A DNA stretch of 35,475 nucleotides from assembly GCA_029225085.1 (NCBI GenBank), contig JAQXVU010000086.1, positions 1 to 35,475 on the forward strand, in the 5' to 3' direction. Positions 1 through 7,920 of this stretch are shown here, in pieces; position 1 is the stretch's first letter; every line of letters starts with the position of its first letter. A program made the translations under genes and the position numbers. Source of the DNA: Eggerthellales bacterium. Its GTDB lineage: Bacteria; Actinomycetota; Coriobacteriia; Coriobacteriales; Eggerthellaceae. The notes beneath the pieces are model-generated. The model was not told the DNA's origin, made no database searches, and saw only the letters and a list, made by a program, of their open reading frames with translations.

Positions 1-1
1 C

Positions 2-550
2 CCTTTCCTGGCAGACGCCTACGATAATTCTCTGGAAGGATTCCTCTTCCCTAAGACCTACGGCGTCACCTCTGAGACCACTGCGGATTCCCTGATTCGC
101 ATGATGCTCGATCAGTACCAGGCCGAGGTCACCGCCCTCGACTACTCCTACGCTAAGGACAAGGGCCTTAGCGAGTATGACGTGTTGGTGCTTGCTTCTA
201 TCATCGAGCGTGAGGCTACTGACGGAAACCGTGAGACGGTGTCCTCCGTCTTCTACAACCGCCTCGATGAGGGCATGCCCCTGCAGTCTGATGCTACGGT
301 GGCTTATCTCATCGGCGATGACCCCACCCCCGATGATCTGAAGATCGACAGCCCCTACAACACCTATCTGAACCAGGGCCTCACCCCTGGCCCTATCTGC
401 TGCCCTGGCTTGGCCAGCCTGCAGGCTGCTTGCAGCCCCGAGGAGACGGACTATCTGTACTTCTACTTCGCCACCGACGACAAGGGCGAGATGCAGTACT
501 ACTTTAGCAAGACCTATGAAGAGCATATGAGGGCCATCGAAGAGGGCTAG
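2..550 (+). CDS. mltG: Endolytic transglycosylase MltG, C-terminal part (cut by window start)
   Basis: The frame is open from base 2 and encodes about 182 residues ending at TAG 548-550; the N-terminal part, including the membrane anchor expected for the family, lies outside the window. The visible part starts with LEGFLFPKTY, the MltG/YceG signature that reads LEGYLFPDTY in many homologs. It then has LASIIEREA, which contains the catalytic glutamate of this family, followed by VFYNRL, LQSDATV and PYNTYLNQGLTPGPI, all typical of the YceG domain. MltG cleaves nascent peptidoglycan at the outer face of the membrane and helps set glycan chain length. A strong terminator follows directly, so this is the end of its transcription unit. 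Identification is secure; the true start cannot be seen. Confidence 0.95.
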   Translation, partial: PFLADAYDNSLEGFLFPKTYGVTSETTADSLIRMMLDQYQAEVTALDYSYAKDKGLSEYDVLVLASIIEREATDGNRETVSSVFYNRLDEGMPLQSDATVAYLIGDDPTPDDLKIDSPYNTYLNQGLTPGPICCPGLASLQAACSPEETDYLYFYFATDDKGEMQYYFSKTYEEHMRAIEEG

Positions 551-583
551 GTTCCCTGGGAGCTTCGGTAATCGTTTTTGATG

Positions 584-622
584 GTTCGGCATCGCGACAG
601 TACACGCGGTGCCGAACTTTTT
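584..622 (+). terminator. Intrinsic terminator after mltG, abutting the yqeG Shine-Dalgarno
   Basis: A 13-bp stem (584-596 with 605-617, one T.G pair) closes an 8-nt loop and is followed by five T residues (618-622). The Shine-Dalgarno of the next gene starts at 623, so the terminator and the translation signal touch. It ends mltG transcription and may limit readthrough into yqeG and the aro genes. Confidence 0.85.
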
Positions 623-635
623 AGGAGGTATGTGC

Positions 636-1283
636 ATGTCTGTTTTGAAACCGGAGAAGTACTTTCGTCGCGTGTCGGACGTTGATATCAGCGCCGATCT
701 GCTCGACAAGGGCATTCGGGCCGTCTTGCTAGACATCGACAACACCATCAGGTCCCGCGAGACCCATTTGGTGCCCGAGGATGTTGCCGCCTGGATGACC
801 GAGGCCCAACAGCGGGGCCTGAAGCTGTGCTTGCTGTCGAACAACTGGCATGCCAATGCCTATGAGCTGGGGAAGGAGCTGGGCGTTCCCGTGGTGGCCA
901 AGGCCTGCAAGCCGCTGCCCTTCGGCTACATTGCCGCCCTTGCCAAGCTGGGCGCCAAGGCTCGGGAGACGGTGTTGATAGGAGACATTCTGTTCACTGA
1001 CGTGTTGGGCGCCAACTTGGCGGGTCTGCGGGGTTATCTGGTAGAGCCTCTGGCGACGAAGGACCTGAGCCACACGCTCGCATTGCGCGAGGTGCAGAAG
1101 GTCATTTTGGGCGACCTGCAGCCTCAGGGCGCTGCGGGTTCTCCTGCTGCTGAGGTGCCTGTGGAAGATGACGCGCCGGCAACCGATCTGCAGCCTGAGA
1201 ACGAGGTCTCTCCTTCCGATTCCCAACTTCAGGACGAGGGCTCGTGTTCGAACCCCCGGGCTCAGGAAAGGGATCGCGCATGA
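636..1283 (+). CDS. yqeG: YqeG-family HAD phosphatase with an acidic C-terminal tail
   Basis: A 215-residue protein of the YqeG family (HAD superfamily, subclass IIIA). Motif I is LLDIDNT with the nucleophile/acid aspartates D33 and D35. Motif II is LLSNN, a lysine lies in the ACKPLPFGY segment, and the second acidic motif is LIGDILFTD. The family's physiological substrate is not well established. The start at 636 is chosen because AGGAGG at 623-628 sits 7 nt upstream; a GTG at 609 lies inside the terminator hairpin and is unlikely. Residues from about 168 on form a low-complexity tail rich in Asp, Glu, Gln, Pro and Ser with repeated DLQP/SQLQ-like units, outside the HAD fold. The stop overlaps the next start as ATGA, so translation of the AroE-like gene is probably coupled. 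Confidence 0.9.
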   Translation: MSVLKPEKYFRRVSDVDISADLLDKGIRAVLLDIDNTIRSRETHLVPEDVAAWMTEAQQRGLKLCLLSNNWHANAYELGKELGVPVVAKACKPLPFGYIAALAKLGAKARETVLIGDILFTDVLGANLAGLRGYLVEPLATKDLSHTLALREVQKVILGDLQPQGAAGSPAAEVPVEDDAPATDLQPENEVSPSDSQLQDEGSCSNPRAQERDRA

Positions 1284-2188
1284 GGATGCTGCTGTGCGGC
1301 GAGGAGGCTCTGGGCTTGAAAGGCGCCTACGAAGCTGCTCTTGCAGCGGCGGGGGTGCCGGGGGAGCTGCAGGTGGTTTCCTCGTGGGACGAGGTCTGCG
1401 ATCAGCTGCAGGGTCAGGATGGCTTTGCCATGCTTTCCGGTGGGGCCAGCCTTGCCGCCTATGAGGAAATCGCGGCTCTTGGGGCCAGCTCTCGGCTTTC
1501 CGGCGGCGTCTCCCTGGCTCTTTCGGTGCAGGGGCGTCTTCTGGGATTGAACCTGTTCGGGGAGGCCGTGGCGGCGGCACTCGCGGAGACGGCTTCTGCA
1601 GAGATTCTTTCCGGAGCGCGGGTGGTGCTTGTGGGCACCGACTGTCGATCATGCAGCTGCGTATCCGCCCTTGCCATGGCGGGAGCTGACGACGTAATCA
1701 TGGTGTCCGAGGACAAGGAGCGGGCAGCCCAGGTCATGACCAAGCTTCTCGAGGCCTATAGCCAGCTGGCCCAGTCCGTGGCGGGCATCCCCTCGGGAAC
1801 CCCGGGACAGCGCAGTTTCGCTGAGGCCTACGCAAAGGCGACCTTCCGCTATGCGGGCCTGGGCTCTCTAGGTGCTCTTTCCGCTGAGGCGGTTGCCACG
1901 ATCGACCTTCGGGGAGGAGGCTGCAGCATCGTGCTGGGCGGTTCCCAAGCGCCAGAGGTCGCTCTGTCGGAGCCTGACTCCTCTTCAGAGGCCTTCTTGT
2001 CGGCGACCGGTTCTGCCGCGGAGGCATCCGATGGCCCCCTGGCGGTACCCGACGCCACGCTTTCCGTCGCGGCCCATTTCGTGGCTCGCCAGGTGCAGAG
2101 CGCGTTGGGAATTGTGGGGGAGATGAGGGATTTGGGCCCTGATGACCTTGTGGGACCCGCCCGCGATGCCCTTATCGTCCGCCGTTAG
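1280..2188 (+). CDS. Degenerate shikimate dehydrogenase-like (AroE-fold) protein
   Basis: A 302-residue protein lying where aroE would be expected, between yqeG and aroC. The segment at residues 49-101 can be laid on the AroE stretch that runs from the VTxPxK loop through GAVNT to the NTDG motif. Here the loop reads MLSGGAS, with no catalytic lysine, and NTDG reads NLFG (91-94), with the aspartate lost. The following Rossmann segment (SGARVVLVGTDCRSCS, about 112-126, then ALAMAGADDVIMVSEDKERA) keeps the pattern of the NADP-binding beta-alpha-beta unit, but the glycine loop GAGGAAR is replaced by GTDCRSC. I infer an AroE paralog that has lost dehydrogenase activity, not a working AroE. The start ATG at 1280 overlaps the yqeG stop and has AGGAAAGG at 1264-1271. 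The reading frame is intact, which argues against simple decay. The family assignment rests on eye alignment. Confidence 0.6.
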   Translation: MRMLLCGEEALGLKGAYEAALAAAGVPGELQVVSSWDEVCDQLQGQDGFAMLSGGASLAAYEEIAALGASSRLSGGVSLALSVQGRLLGLNLFGEAVAAALAETASAEILSGARVVLVGTDCRSCSCVSALAMAGADDVIMVSEDKERAAQVMTKLLEAYSQLAQSVAGIPSGTPGQRSFAEAYAKATFRYAGLGSLGALSAEAVATIDLRGGGCSIVLGGSQAPEVALSEPDSSSEAFLSATGSAAEASDGPLAVPDATLSVAAHFVARQVQSALGIVGEMRDLGPDDLVGPARDALIVRR

Positions 2189-2202
2189 GGGCGAGTTTTC
2201 GC

Positions 2203-2229
2203 TTGAAATATCGCTTTAGCCGCTAATAG
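2203..2229 (+). promoter_or_regulatory. Possible aroC promoter
   Basis: TTGAAA (2203-2208) and TAATAG (2224-2229) are separated by 15 nt in the short gap after the AroE-like gene. The spacer is shorter than ideal. A start near 2237 would give an almost leaderless transcript for the longer ATG. This is weak evidence. Confidence 0.3.
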
Positions 2230-2278
2230 TGGTAGTATGACCAATCATTATTTTTCGAAAGGGAGAATCGGGTTAGCT

Positions 2279-3448
2279 ATGGAATTTGTAACCGCAGGCG
2301 AGAGCCACGGCCCTTGTCTTACCGCGATCGTGTCCGGCGTTCCTGCTGGGCTTTCCATCTCTGAGCGCCAGATTAACAGCGATCTTGCGCGTAGGCAGAG
2401 CGGCTATGGCCGCGGAGGTCGTCAGAATATCGAGACGGATACCGTGAACGTGCTGTCTGGCGTCCGCTTTGGCAAGACCCTTGGATCCCCTATCACCCTG
2501 CAGGTGGTGAACCGTGATTGGAAGAACTGGACGGAGCGCATGAGCGTCTTCGGCCCCGCTCCCGATGATCTGGTTCGCGAGGTCACCCCTCGTCCCGGTC
2601 ATGCTGACCTGGTGGGCGTTCTGAAGCGCAACTCCGACGATTGCCGCGACATCCTCGAGCGCTCGAGCGCCCGTGAGACTGCTGCCCGTGTTGCAGCAGC
2701 AGGCATCGCCCGTGAGTTCCTGGCCGAGTTGGGCGTCGACGTGTTCTCCTACGTCACCCGCGTTGGCTCCGTGGCCATGCACGAGGATGACCCCATGGCT
2801 CAGGCTGCCACCTATCGTCAGCTCGACATCGAGACCTCTTCCATGCGTTGCCCCGATCCCGATGCCACCCTCGAGATGGAGGGCGAGGTTGACGACGCCA
2901 AGGAGGCAGGAGAGAGCCTGGGCGGTCAGTTCCGCGTCGTGGTCACCGGTCTCGTTCCTGGTCTGGGTGACTACTCGGCAGGCCCCCGTCGCCTTACCTC
3001 TAAGCTTGGCGCCGCCATGTTCGCCATTCCCGCCATTAAGGGTGTGGAATTCGGCCTTGGCTTCGAGGCTTCCCGCCGCGTGGGCTCCCAGGTACATGAC
3101 CCCATCACCCTGGGCAAGGATGGCTACACCCGTTCCTCTAACAATGCCGGTGGTCTGGAAGGCGGCATGACCTCTGGTCAGCCCCTGATCATCACCGCCG
3201 CTATGAAGCCTATCCCCACCCTTACTAAGCCCCTGAACACCATCAACATCGATACTCTGAAGCCGGAGCTGGCAAGCAAGGAGCGCTCCGACACCTGTGC
3301 TGTTCCCGCAGCGGCGGTTGTCGCCGAGTCCGAGGTTGCCTTCGTCCTGGCCAATGCCTATATGGAGATGTTCGGCAGCAGCAACATGACCGACATCAAA
3401 GCCGCAATGGACGCATACAAGCAGCGTCTTAAGACCATGTCACGGTAG
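2279..3448 (+). CDS. aroC: Chorismate synthase
   Basis: A 389-residue enzyme that converts 5-enolpyruvylshikimate 3-phosphate to chorismate, the last step of the shikimate pathway, using reduced FMN. The N-terminus MEFVTAGESHGP is the family signature. RRQSGYGRGGRQNIETD, the RPGHADL segment, the SSARETAARV region and the C-terminal RSDTCAVPAAAVVAE are all present. The ATG at 2279 fits where homologs begin and has AAAGGGAG about 13 nt upstream. An in-frame ATG at 2237 would add 14 residues not expected in the family and has no Shine-Dalgarno, although a leaderless start there is conceivable. aroK follows 14 nt downstream, so the two are co-transcribed. Confidence 0.96.
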   Translation: MEFVTAGESHGPCLTAIVSGVPAGLSISERQINSDLARRQSGYGRGGRQNIETDTVNVLSGVRFGKTLGSPITLQVVNRDWKNWTERMSVFGPAPDDLVREVTPRPGHADLVGVLKRNSDDCRDILERSSARETAARVAAAGIAREFLAELGVDVFSYVTRVGSVAMHEDDPMAQAATYRQLDIETSSMRCPDPDATLEMEGEVDDAKEAGESLGGQFRVVVTGLVPGLGDYSAGPRRLTSKLGAAMFAIPAIKGVEFGLGFEASRRVGSQVHDPITLGKDGYTRSSNNAGGLEGGMTSGQPLIITAAMKPIPTLTKPLNTINIDTLKPELASKERSDTCAVPAAAVVAESEVAFVLANAYMEMFGSSNMTDIKAAMDAYKQRLKTMSR

Positions 3449-3462
3449 GAGAAAGCGAGATT

Positions 3463-4092
3463 ATGTCAGAACAGCGCGACAGCCTTCTTAAAGCCATCGT
3501 CGAGGAGACTGGCGACCGTATCTTTATCCAGCCCGATAAGAACGATATGGTCCTGTACCGCCTTAAGGCCCCCGTCTTCTTTATTGGCTTTATGGGCGCT
3601 GGCAAGACCACGATTTCTCGACGTCTTGCCCGCGTATGTCGCCTGGCCTGCATCGATCTCGACGGCTATATCGAGCGTCGCGAGGGAATGACCTGCTCGC
3701 AGATCTTCGCCGATTGCGGTGAGCCTCGCTTCAGGGAGATCGAGACCGACGTTCTGCGGGAGTTCGCCTACGAGGGCGATCCTATGATCGTGTCCTGTGG
3801 CGGCGGTGTCATTAAGACCAAGGAGAGCCGTGAGATCCTGAAGGATGCCGGCTTTGTGGTGTACCTGCAGGTAGATGCCGATGAGGCAAAGGAGCGGATC
3901 GGTGATACCTCCTCTCGCCCCCTCTTCCAGAACATCATGAACGCCCGTCGCACCAACGAGGAGCGCAAGCCCCTGTATCTGGAATGCGCCGATGCCTGGA
4001 TCGCCACTAACGGCAAGTCCGTCTGGCAGATCACCAACGAGGTGCAGGATACCCTCATTAAGGCAGGTGTGCTGTGCCCTGTAACCGAGTAA
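3463..4092 (+). CDS. aroK: Shikimate kinase
   Basis: A 209-residue P-loop kinase that phosphorylates shikimate with ATP. Walker A is GFMGAGKT at residues 42-49. DLDGYIE follows with shikimate-contacting aspartates, then EPRFREIE with a substrate-binding arginine, then SCGGGV and the lid-region SRPLF. About 40 residues precede the usual start of the fold (KAIVEETGDRIFIQPDKNDM and flanks), giving an N-terminal extension relative to the roughly 170-residue family norm; its role is unknown. The start has GGAGAAAG upstream. The end overlaps aroB by 19 nt, which suggests translational coupling of the last genes of the block. Confidence 0.93.
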   Translation: MSEQRDSLLKAIVEETGDRIFIQPDKNDMVLYRLKAPVFFIGFMGAGKTTISRRLARVCRLACIDLDGYIERREGMTCSQIFADCGEPRFREIETDVLREFAYEGDPMIVSCGGGVIKTKESREILKDAGFVVYLQVDADEAKERIGDTSSRPLFQNIMNARRTNEERKPLYLECADAWIATNGKSVWQITNEVQDTLIKAGVLCPVTE

Positions 4093-5183
4093 GGGTTGCG
4101 GTTCCTGGCTCCGCTGCCTATGACGTGGTCATAGGGAAGGGGCTCATCTCCCAGCTGTCCCTTTTGTTGCAGCAGGCGGTGCCCGAGGCTTCGTCCTTCA
4201 TCGTCATTACTGACTCCCAGGTTGCTCCTTTGTATCTGAACCAGGTGAAGGAGCAGGCTGGGGCTTTGGGACGTCCTGTGTCCGATATCGTGGTGCCCTC
4301 CGGCGAGGATGCTAAGTCTCTGGAATGTGTCTGCGAGGTATGGCGCGCTCTCGGTGATATGGGCGTGACTCGCGATGCCTGCGTTGTCGCCCTCGGCGGT
4401 GGCGTTGTGGGAGACCTGGCAGGATTCGTGGCCGCTACCTACATGCGCGGCATCAGCTTCGTACAGGTGCCTACCACGCTGCTTTCTATGGTCGATTCCT
4501 CGGTGGGAGGCAAGACCGCGGTGAATCTTCCCGCCGGCAAGAACCTGGTAGGCTCCTTCAAGCAGCCTGCGCTGGTGCTGGCTGACACTGCGACTCTTTC
4601 CACCTTGCCTGAGCGAGAGTGGCGCTGTGGCTTGGCCGAAGCTGCCAAGTCCTCGGTGATCTGCTCCGATGATTTCTTCTTCTGGATGTCTGCCTCTGCT
4701 GCGGCCCTCATGGCTCGTGAGCCCGAGGTCGTTGCCGAGATGATTGGGCGCTGCGTCTCCTTCAAGGCTGGCGTGGTGGTTGCCGACGAGTGCGAGGTCT
4801 CCGGTGTCAGGGAGTGCCTGAACTATGGCCACACCTTCGGTCATGCGGTAGAGGCCTTGGCGGGCTATGGGCATTACTCCCATGGCCATGCCGTAGCCGA
4901 AGGCATGCGTTTTGCCGCTCGTCTCAGCGCTGCGCTTACGGGAGCCTCCGTCGATTTCGTTCGCGCACAGGACGAGCTTCTCGATGCTCTGGGCCTTTCG
5001 GTGCTCAGCGACTTTTGCCCTGAAGCTGACGAGGTGCTTGCCGCGATGCATAGGGATAAGAAGGCCCGCGGTGGCAAGGTCCGTTTTGTTTTGTCATCAG
5101 ATGTGGGAGAATGGGAAAGCGTCGTCGTGTCTGACGATGTGCTGCGAGAGCACGTTCGGGCTCGCTCTGCGAGTCTTCGCTAG
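4074..5183 (+). CDS. aroB: 3-Dehydroquinate synthase
   Basis: A 369-residue NAD- and metal-dependent enzyme that cyclises DAHP to 3-dehydroquinate, the second step of the shikimate pathway. Key segments are PSGEDAKSLE, the NAD-binding GGGVVGDLAGFVAATYMRGI, the PTTLLSMVDSSVGGKTAVN block with its catalytic lysine, GLAEAAK (metal-ligand glutamate), and NYGHTFGHAVE with HGHAVAEGM (metal-ligand histidines). The start is a GTG at 4074 inside the end of aroK, with AGGCAGG just upstream. No aroQ or efp follows, although these accompany aroB in many actinobacteria; the next gene is relQ after 146 nt. Confidence 0.95.
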   Translation: MPCNRVRVAVPGSAAYDVVIGKGLISQLSLLLQQAVPEASSFIVITDSQVAPLYLNQVKEQAGALGRPVSDIVVPSGEDAKSLECVCEVWRALGDMGVTRDACVVALGGGVVGDLAGFVAATYMRGISFVQVPTTLLSMVDSSVGGKTAVNLPAGKNLVGSFKQPALVLADTATLSTLPEREWRCGLAEAAKSSVICSDDFFFWMSASAAALMAREPEVVAEMIGRCVSFKAGVVVADECEVSGVRECLNYGHTFGHAVEALAGYGHYSHGHAVAEGMRFAARLSAALTGASVDFVRAQDELLDALGLSVLSDFCPEADEVLAAMHRDKKARGGKVRFVLSSDVGEWESVVVSDDVLREHVRARSASLR

Positions 5184-5329
5184 CTTCGCAGCGGAAAGGT
5201 CGGTAGTCGGTTTGGCGATGTGCATCGCCTGAGTCTTCCCGGGTTGGGCTCTTCGGGGCTTCGTGAGACCTTGGGGAGGCAGATGGGGTAGGGGACCCCG
5301 TTTCCGACGAAGCGCAAGGCGGGTATTCC

Positions 5330-6079
5330 ATGAGTGAACAGACAATGCAGCAGCTCGAGGAACTGAGGCAGGTAGAGGATATCAAGGAGCTCCAGGAGGG
5401 GGCTCGTCGACTCTTTAAGCGCTATCAGGCTGCCATGAGCGAGGTGCAGGTTCGTCTGCAGATCCTCAACGACGACCTTGAGTTCCGTCTGAACCGCAAT
5501 CCCATCCACCACTTCGAGTCCCGTCTAAAGAAGCCGGCCAGCGCCTTCGAGAAGCTGCAGCGCTATGGCCTTCCACTGACTCTGGAGTCCCTCGAGCAGA
5601 ACCTCTACGACATCGCCGGCATTCGCGTTATCTGCTCCTACACCGATGACGTATATAAGATCGTGAACATGATCAGCCTTCAGGATGATATGGAAATCAT
5701 CAAGGTGAAGGACTACATCTCTCACCCTAAGCCCAACGGCTATCGCAGCCTGCACATCGTGGTGAAGGTCCCCGTGTACTTCATGGATGTGAAGGAGTAC
5801 GTACCGGTAGAGATTCAGTTCCGCACCATCGCTATGGATCTCTGGGCATCTTTAGAGCACTCCCTGAAGTACAAGCAGGCCAAGCAGCTCACCGGCATCG
5901 ATATGGTAGACGAGCTGAAGAACTGCTCCGACATCATCGAGGACGTCGAGAACCGCATGCAGATCCTCATGCGCGCCATCGAGACCAACAACGGTGGGGA
6001 AGAAGACGCCGCTTGGCTTCGTGCCCATCTCGAGGAGATCAAGGAAGACGTGGCCCGTCGCCAGCAGGAGAACCAGTAG
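5330..6079 (+). CDS. relQ: Small alarmone synthetase, RelQ/YjbM type
   Basis: A 249-residue (p)ppGpp synthetase with only the synthetase domain, lacking the hydrolase, TGS and ACT domains of long RelA/SpoT proteins. Diagnostic segments are NPIHHFESRLKKP, DIAGIRVICSYTDDVYKI, KDYISHPKPNGYRSLHIVV and VEIQFRTIAMDLWASLEHSLKYK, matching the SAS1 (YjbM/RelQ) pattern, including the catalytic glutamate in the VEIQFRT strand. N-terminal (about 1-30) and C-terminal (about 215-249) helices are Gln/Glu-rich and longer than in the 211-residue Bacillus protein; such tails mediate tetramer formation in the family. The gap upstream (5184-5329) holds a GTGC-loop hairpin at 5214-5229 and no clear promoter. The gene lies directly before the ribosomal protein operon. 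Confidence 0.9.
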   Translation: MSEQTMQQLEELRQVEDIKELQEGARRLFKRYQAAMSEVQVRLQILNDDLEFRLNRNPIHHFESRLKKPASAFEKLQRYGLPLTLESLEQNLYDIAGIRVICSYTDDVYKIVNMISLQDDMEIIKVKDYISHPKPNGYRSLHIVVKVPVYFMDVKEYVPVEIQFRTIAMDLWASLEHSLKYKQAKQLTGIDMVDELKNCSDIIEDVENRMQILMRAIETNNGGEEDAAWLRAHLEEIKEDVARRQQENQ

Positions 6080-6176
6080 CGAAGCTTCACCCATTTGGCC
6101 GGCGTGATTTGGCCTACTGCCGTGCTCTTGGCCGCGCAATGCGGTTGACTGCCCGGCCCGCACGCCGTGCGCTGCG

Positions 6177-6207
6177 AAAACCTCTTAAGCTTTCGCTATA
6201 GGTTTTT
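6177..6207 (+). terminator. Probable intrinsic terminator after relQ
   Basis: AAAACCT (6177-6183) pairs with AGGTTTT (6200-6206), with an inner AGC/GCT helix, followed by T residues. A second small AT-rich hairpin with a T tail (AGATTC/GAATCT, about 6210-6225) follows. Together they separate relQ from the ribosomal operon promoter. Confidence 0.55.
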
Positions 6208-6245
6208 CGAGATTCTATGAATCTTTTCAATTCCAAACAAAATTA

Positions 6246-6274
6246 TTGCGAAGAAAACTCCCGGTACCTATAAT
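6246..6274 (+). promoter_or_regulatory. Strong promoter of the rplB operon
   Basis: TTGCGA (6246-6251) and a perfect TATAAT (6269-6274) are separated by exactly 17 nt. This is one of the best sigma-70-type promoters in the window. Transcription would start near 6281, leaving an untranslated leader of about 165 nt before rplB. It shows that transcription of this ribosomal cluster can begin at rplB, not only upstream at rpsJ. Confidence 0.8.
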
Positions 6275-6280
6275 TCCAAC

Positions 6281-6447
6281 TTGCGTCTGTATGTGTACGT
6301 GTACGCGCACGATGGATACACCCGGACGCGTGGACGCTTTCGGAATCGAAAGCAGACCGTTCTCCCAGACGGCTGCTAAGCGGTGATCGGAGGCGCCACA
6401 GGAAGGTGAATGCCTCAATGGGGAGGCACTCAAAAGAAAGGTTTGAA
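6281..6447 (+). promoter_or_regulatory. Structured 5' leader of the rplB operon
   Basis: No gene is seen between relQ and rplB (6080-6447). The transcribed part is GC-rich, has a GTAC-rich repeat near 6294-6312 and ends with a perfect hairpin TGCCTC/GAGGCA (6411-6416 with 6423-6428) a few bases before the rplB Shine-Dalgarno AAGAAAGG (6434-6441). Autoregulation by a ribosomal protein is possible but is inference. Confidence 0.4.
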
Positions 6448-7278
6448 ATGGGAGTAAAGCAGTACAAGCCAACTTCCCCTGGACGTCGTTTCCAGATGGT
6501 TTCGGACTTCTCCGAGATCACTACGACCAAGCCAGAGAAGTCTCTGTTGGAGCCATTGCCTAAGAAGGCTGGCCGCAACAACTACGGTCGCATCACCACT
6601 CGTCATCAGGGTGGCGGTAACAAGCGTCGTTACCGTAAGATCGACTTCAAGCGTAACAAGGATGGCGTACCAGCAAAGGTTGCCACCATTGAATACGATC
6701 CTAACCGCAGCGCACGCATCGCTCTTCTGCACTATGTAGACGGCGAGAAGCGCTACATCCTTCACCCTCGTGGTCTGAAGGTTGGCGACATCGTTGAGTC
6801 CGGCGTTCAGGCTGACATCAAGCCCGGCAACGCTATGCCACTGTCCGCCATCCCTGTTGGTACCCTGATTCACGCAGTCGAGCTGCAGCCTGGCAAGGGC
6901 GCTGCTCTGGCTCGTTCCGCAGGCACCAGCATCCAGCTGATGGGCAAGGAGGGCAAGTACGCTATCCTGCGTATGCCTTCTTCCGAGATGCGCCGCGTTC
7001 TCATCACCTGCCGCGCAACCATCGGCGAGGTCGGCAACGCTGAGCACTCCAACATCAAGCTCGGCAAGGCAGGCCGCAAGCGCTGGATGGGCGTTCGTCC
7101 TACCGTCCGTGGTACTGTTATGAACCCTGTCGATCACCCACATGGTGGTGGTGAGGGCAAGAACAAGTCCGCAGGTCGTCACCCAGTTTCCCCATGGGGT
7201 CAGCCAGCTAAGGGTCACCGTACGCGTAATCCTAAGAAGGCTTCCAGCCGCCTGATCATCCGTCGTCGTAAGAAGTAA
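6448..7278 (+). CDS. rplB: 50S ribosomal protein L2
   Basis: A 276-residue L2, the large-subunit protein at the peptidyl transferase centre that binds 23S rRNA. The C-terminal signature [22 protein letters not shown] is present, with the conserved histidine in that loop, as is the N-terminal [17 protein letters not shown]. The start ATG at 6448 ([14 protein letters not shown]) matches the family N-terminus; upstream in-frame ATGs lie in the leader. It is the first gene of the operon, which is unusual because rpsJ-rplC-rplD-rplW normally precede it. Confidence 0.98.
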   Translation: MGVKQYKPTSPGRRFQMVSDFSEITTTKPEKSLLEPLPKKAGRNNYGRITTRHQGGGNKRRYRKIDFKRNKDGVPAKVATIEYDPNRSARIALLHYVDGEKRYILHPRGLKVGDIVESGVQADIKPGNAMPLSAIPVGTLIHAVELQPGKGAALARSAGTSIQLMGKEGKYAILRMPSSEMRRVLITCRATIGEVGNAEHSNIKLGKAGRKRWMGVRPTVRGTVMNPVDHPHGGGEGKNKSAGRHPVSPWGQPAKGHRTRNPKKASSRLIIRRRKK

Positions 7279-7294
7279 GCGTTAAGGAGATAAC

Positions 7295-7564
7295 GTGAGC
7301 AGAAGTTTGAAAAAGGGTCCATTCGTAGAGCCACGCTTGCTTTCTCGCATCGAGGCCATGAATGCGGCCGGTGAAAAGGACGTCATCAAGACTTGGTCTC
7401 GTTCTAGCACCATCTTCCCTGAGATGGTTGGTCACACCATCGGTGTTCATGACGGCCGTAAGCACGTCCCCGTGTACATCACTGAGTCCATGGTAGGTCA
7501 CAAGCTGGGCGAGTTCGCCTCTACCCGTACCTTCCGTTCTCACACCGAGCGTGGTAAGAAGTAA
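7295..7564 (+). CDS. rpsS: 30S ribosomal protein S19
   Basis: An 89-residue S19, a small-subunit head protein close to the A-site finger and S13. It opens with [18 protein letters not shown] and ends with [20 protein letters not shown], both diagnostic. The start is a GTG at 7295 with AAGGAG upstream (7285-7290). It lies 16 nt after rplB and 13 nt before rplV in the standard order. Confidence 0.98.
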   Translation: MSRSLKKGPFVEPRLLSRIEAMNAAGEKDVIKTWSRSSTIFPEMVGHTIGVHDGRKHVPVYITESMVGHKLGEFASTRTFRSHTERGKK

Positions 7565-7577
7565 GGAGGCCTAGACA

Positions 7578-7919
7578 ATGGAAGCAAAAGCAGTAACTCG
7601 CTACGTACACGTATCCCCTATTAAGGCTCGTTCCGTCCTGGATACCATCCGCGGCAAGAACGTTGTAGCAGCTCAGGAGATCCTGCTCTACACCGACCGC
7701 GCTGTAGCTGAAATCATCTACAAGACCCTGAACTCCGCTGTTGCTAACTTGCAGCAGAAGGAGAACGTAAAGGTCGAGAACCTCGTTGTTAAGGCTTGCT
7801 ATGCCGACGAGGGTCCTGTGTGGAAGCGCATTCGTCCCCGTGCAAAGGGCTCTGCATCCCGCATCCGTAAGCGCACCAGCCACATCACCGTAATCGTATC
7901 TACCCGAGAGGAGGCATAG
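7578..7919 (+). CDS. rplV: 50S ribosomal protein L22
   Basis: A 113-residue L22, which lines the nascent-peptide exit tunnel with an extended beta-hairpin. [16 protein letters not shown] at the N-terminus and [23 protein letters not shown] in the loop and C-terminal strand identify it. The Shine-Dalgarno is AAGGAGG at 7563-7569. Macrolide-resistance changes in this family map to the tunnel loop; I see no obvious deletion there. Confidence 0.98.
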   Translation: MEAKAVTRYVHVSPIKARSVLDTIRGKNVVAAQEILLYTDRAVAEIIYKTLNSAVANLQQKENVKVENLVVKACYADEGPVWKRIRPRAKGSASRIRKRTSHITVIVSTREEA

Positions 7920-7920
7920 T

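Noticed and set aside
2237-2278. An upstream start for chorismate synthase
   Set aside because: It would add 14 residues absent from the family and lacks a Shine-Dalgarno; kept only as a possible leaderless alternative.
3768-5051. A 427-codon minus-strand frame
   Set aside because: It is antisense to aroK and aroB, with no ribosome site and no family resemblance.
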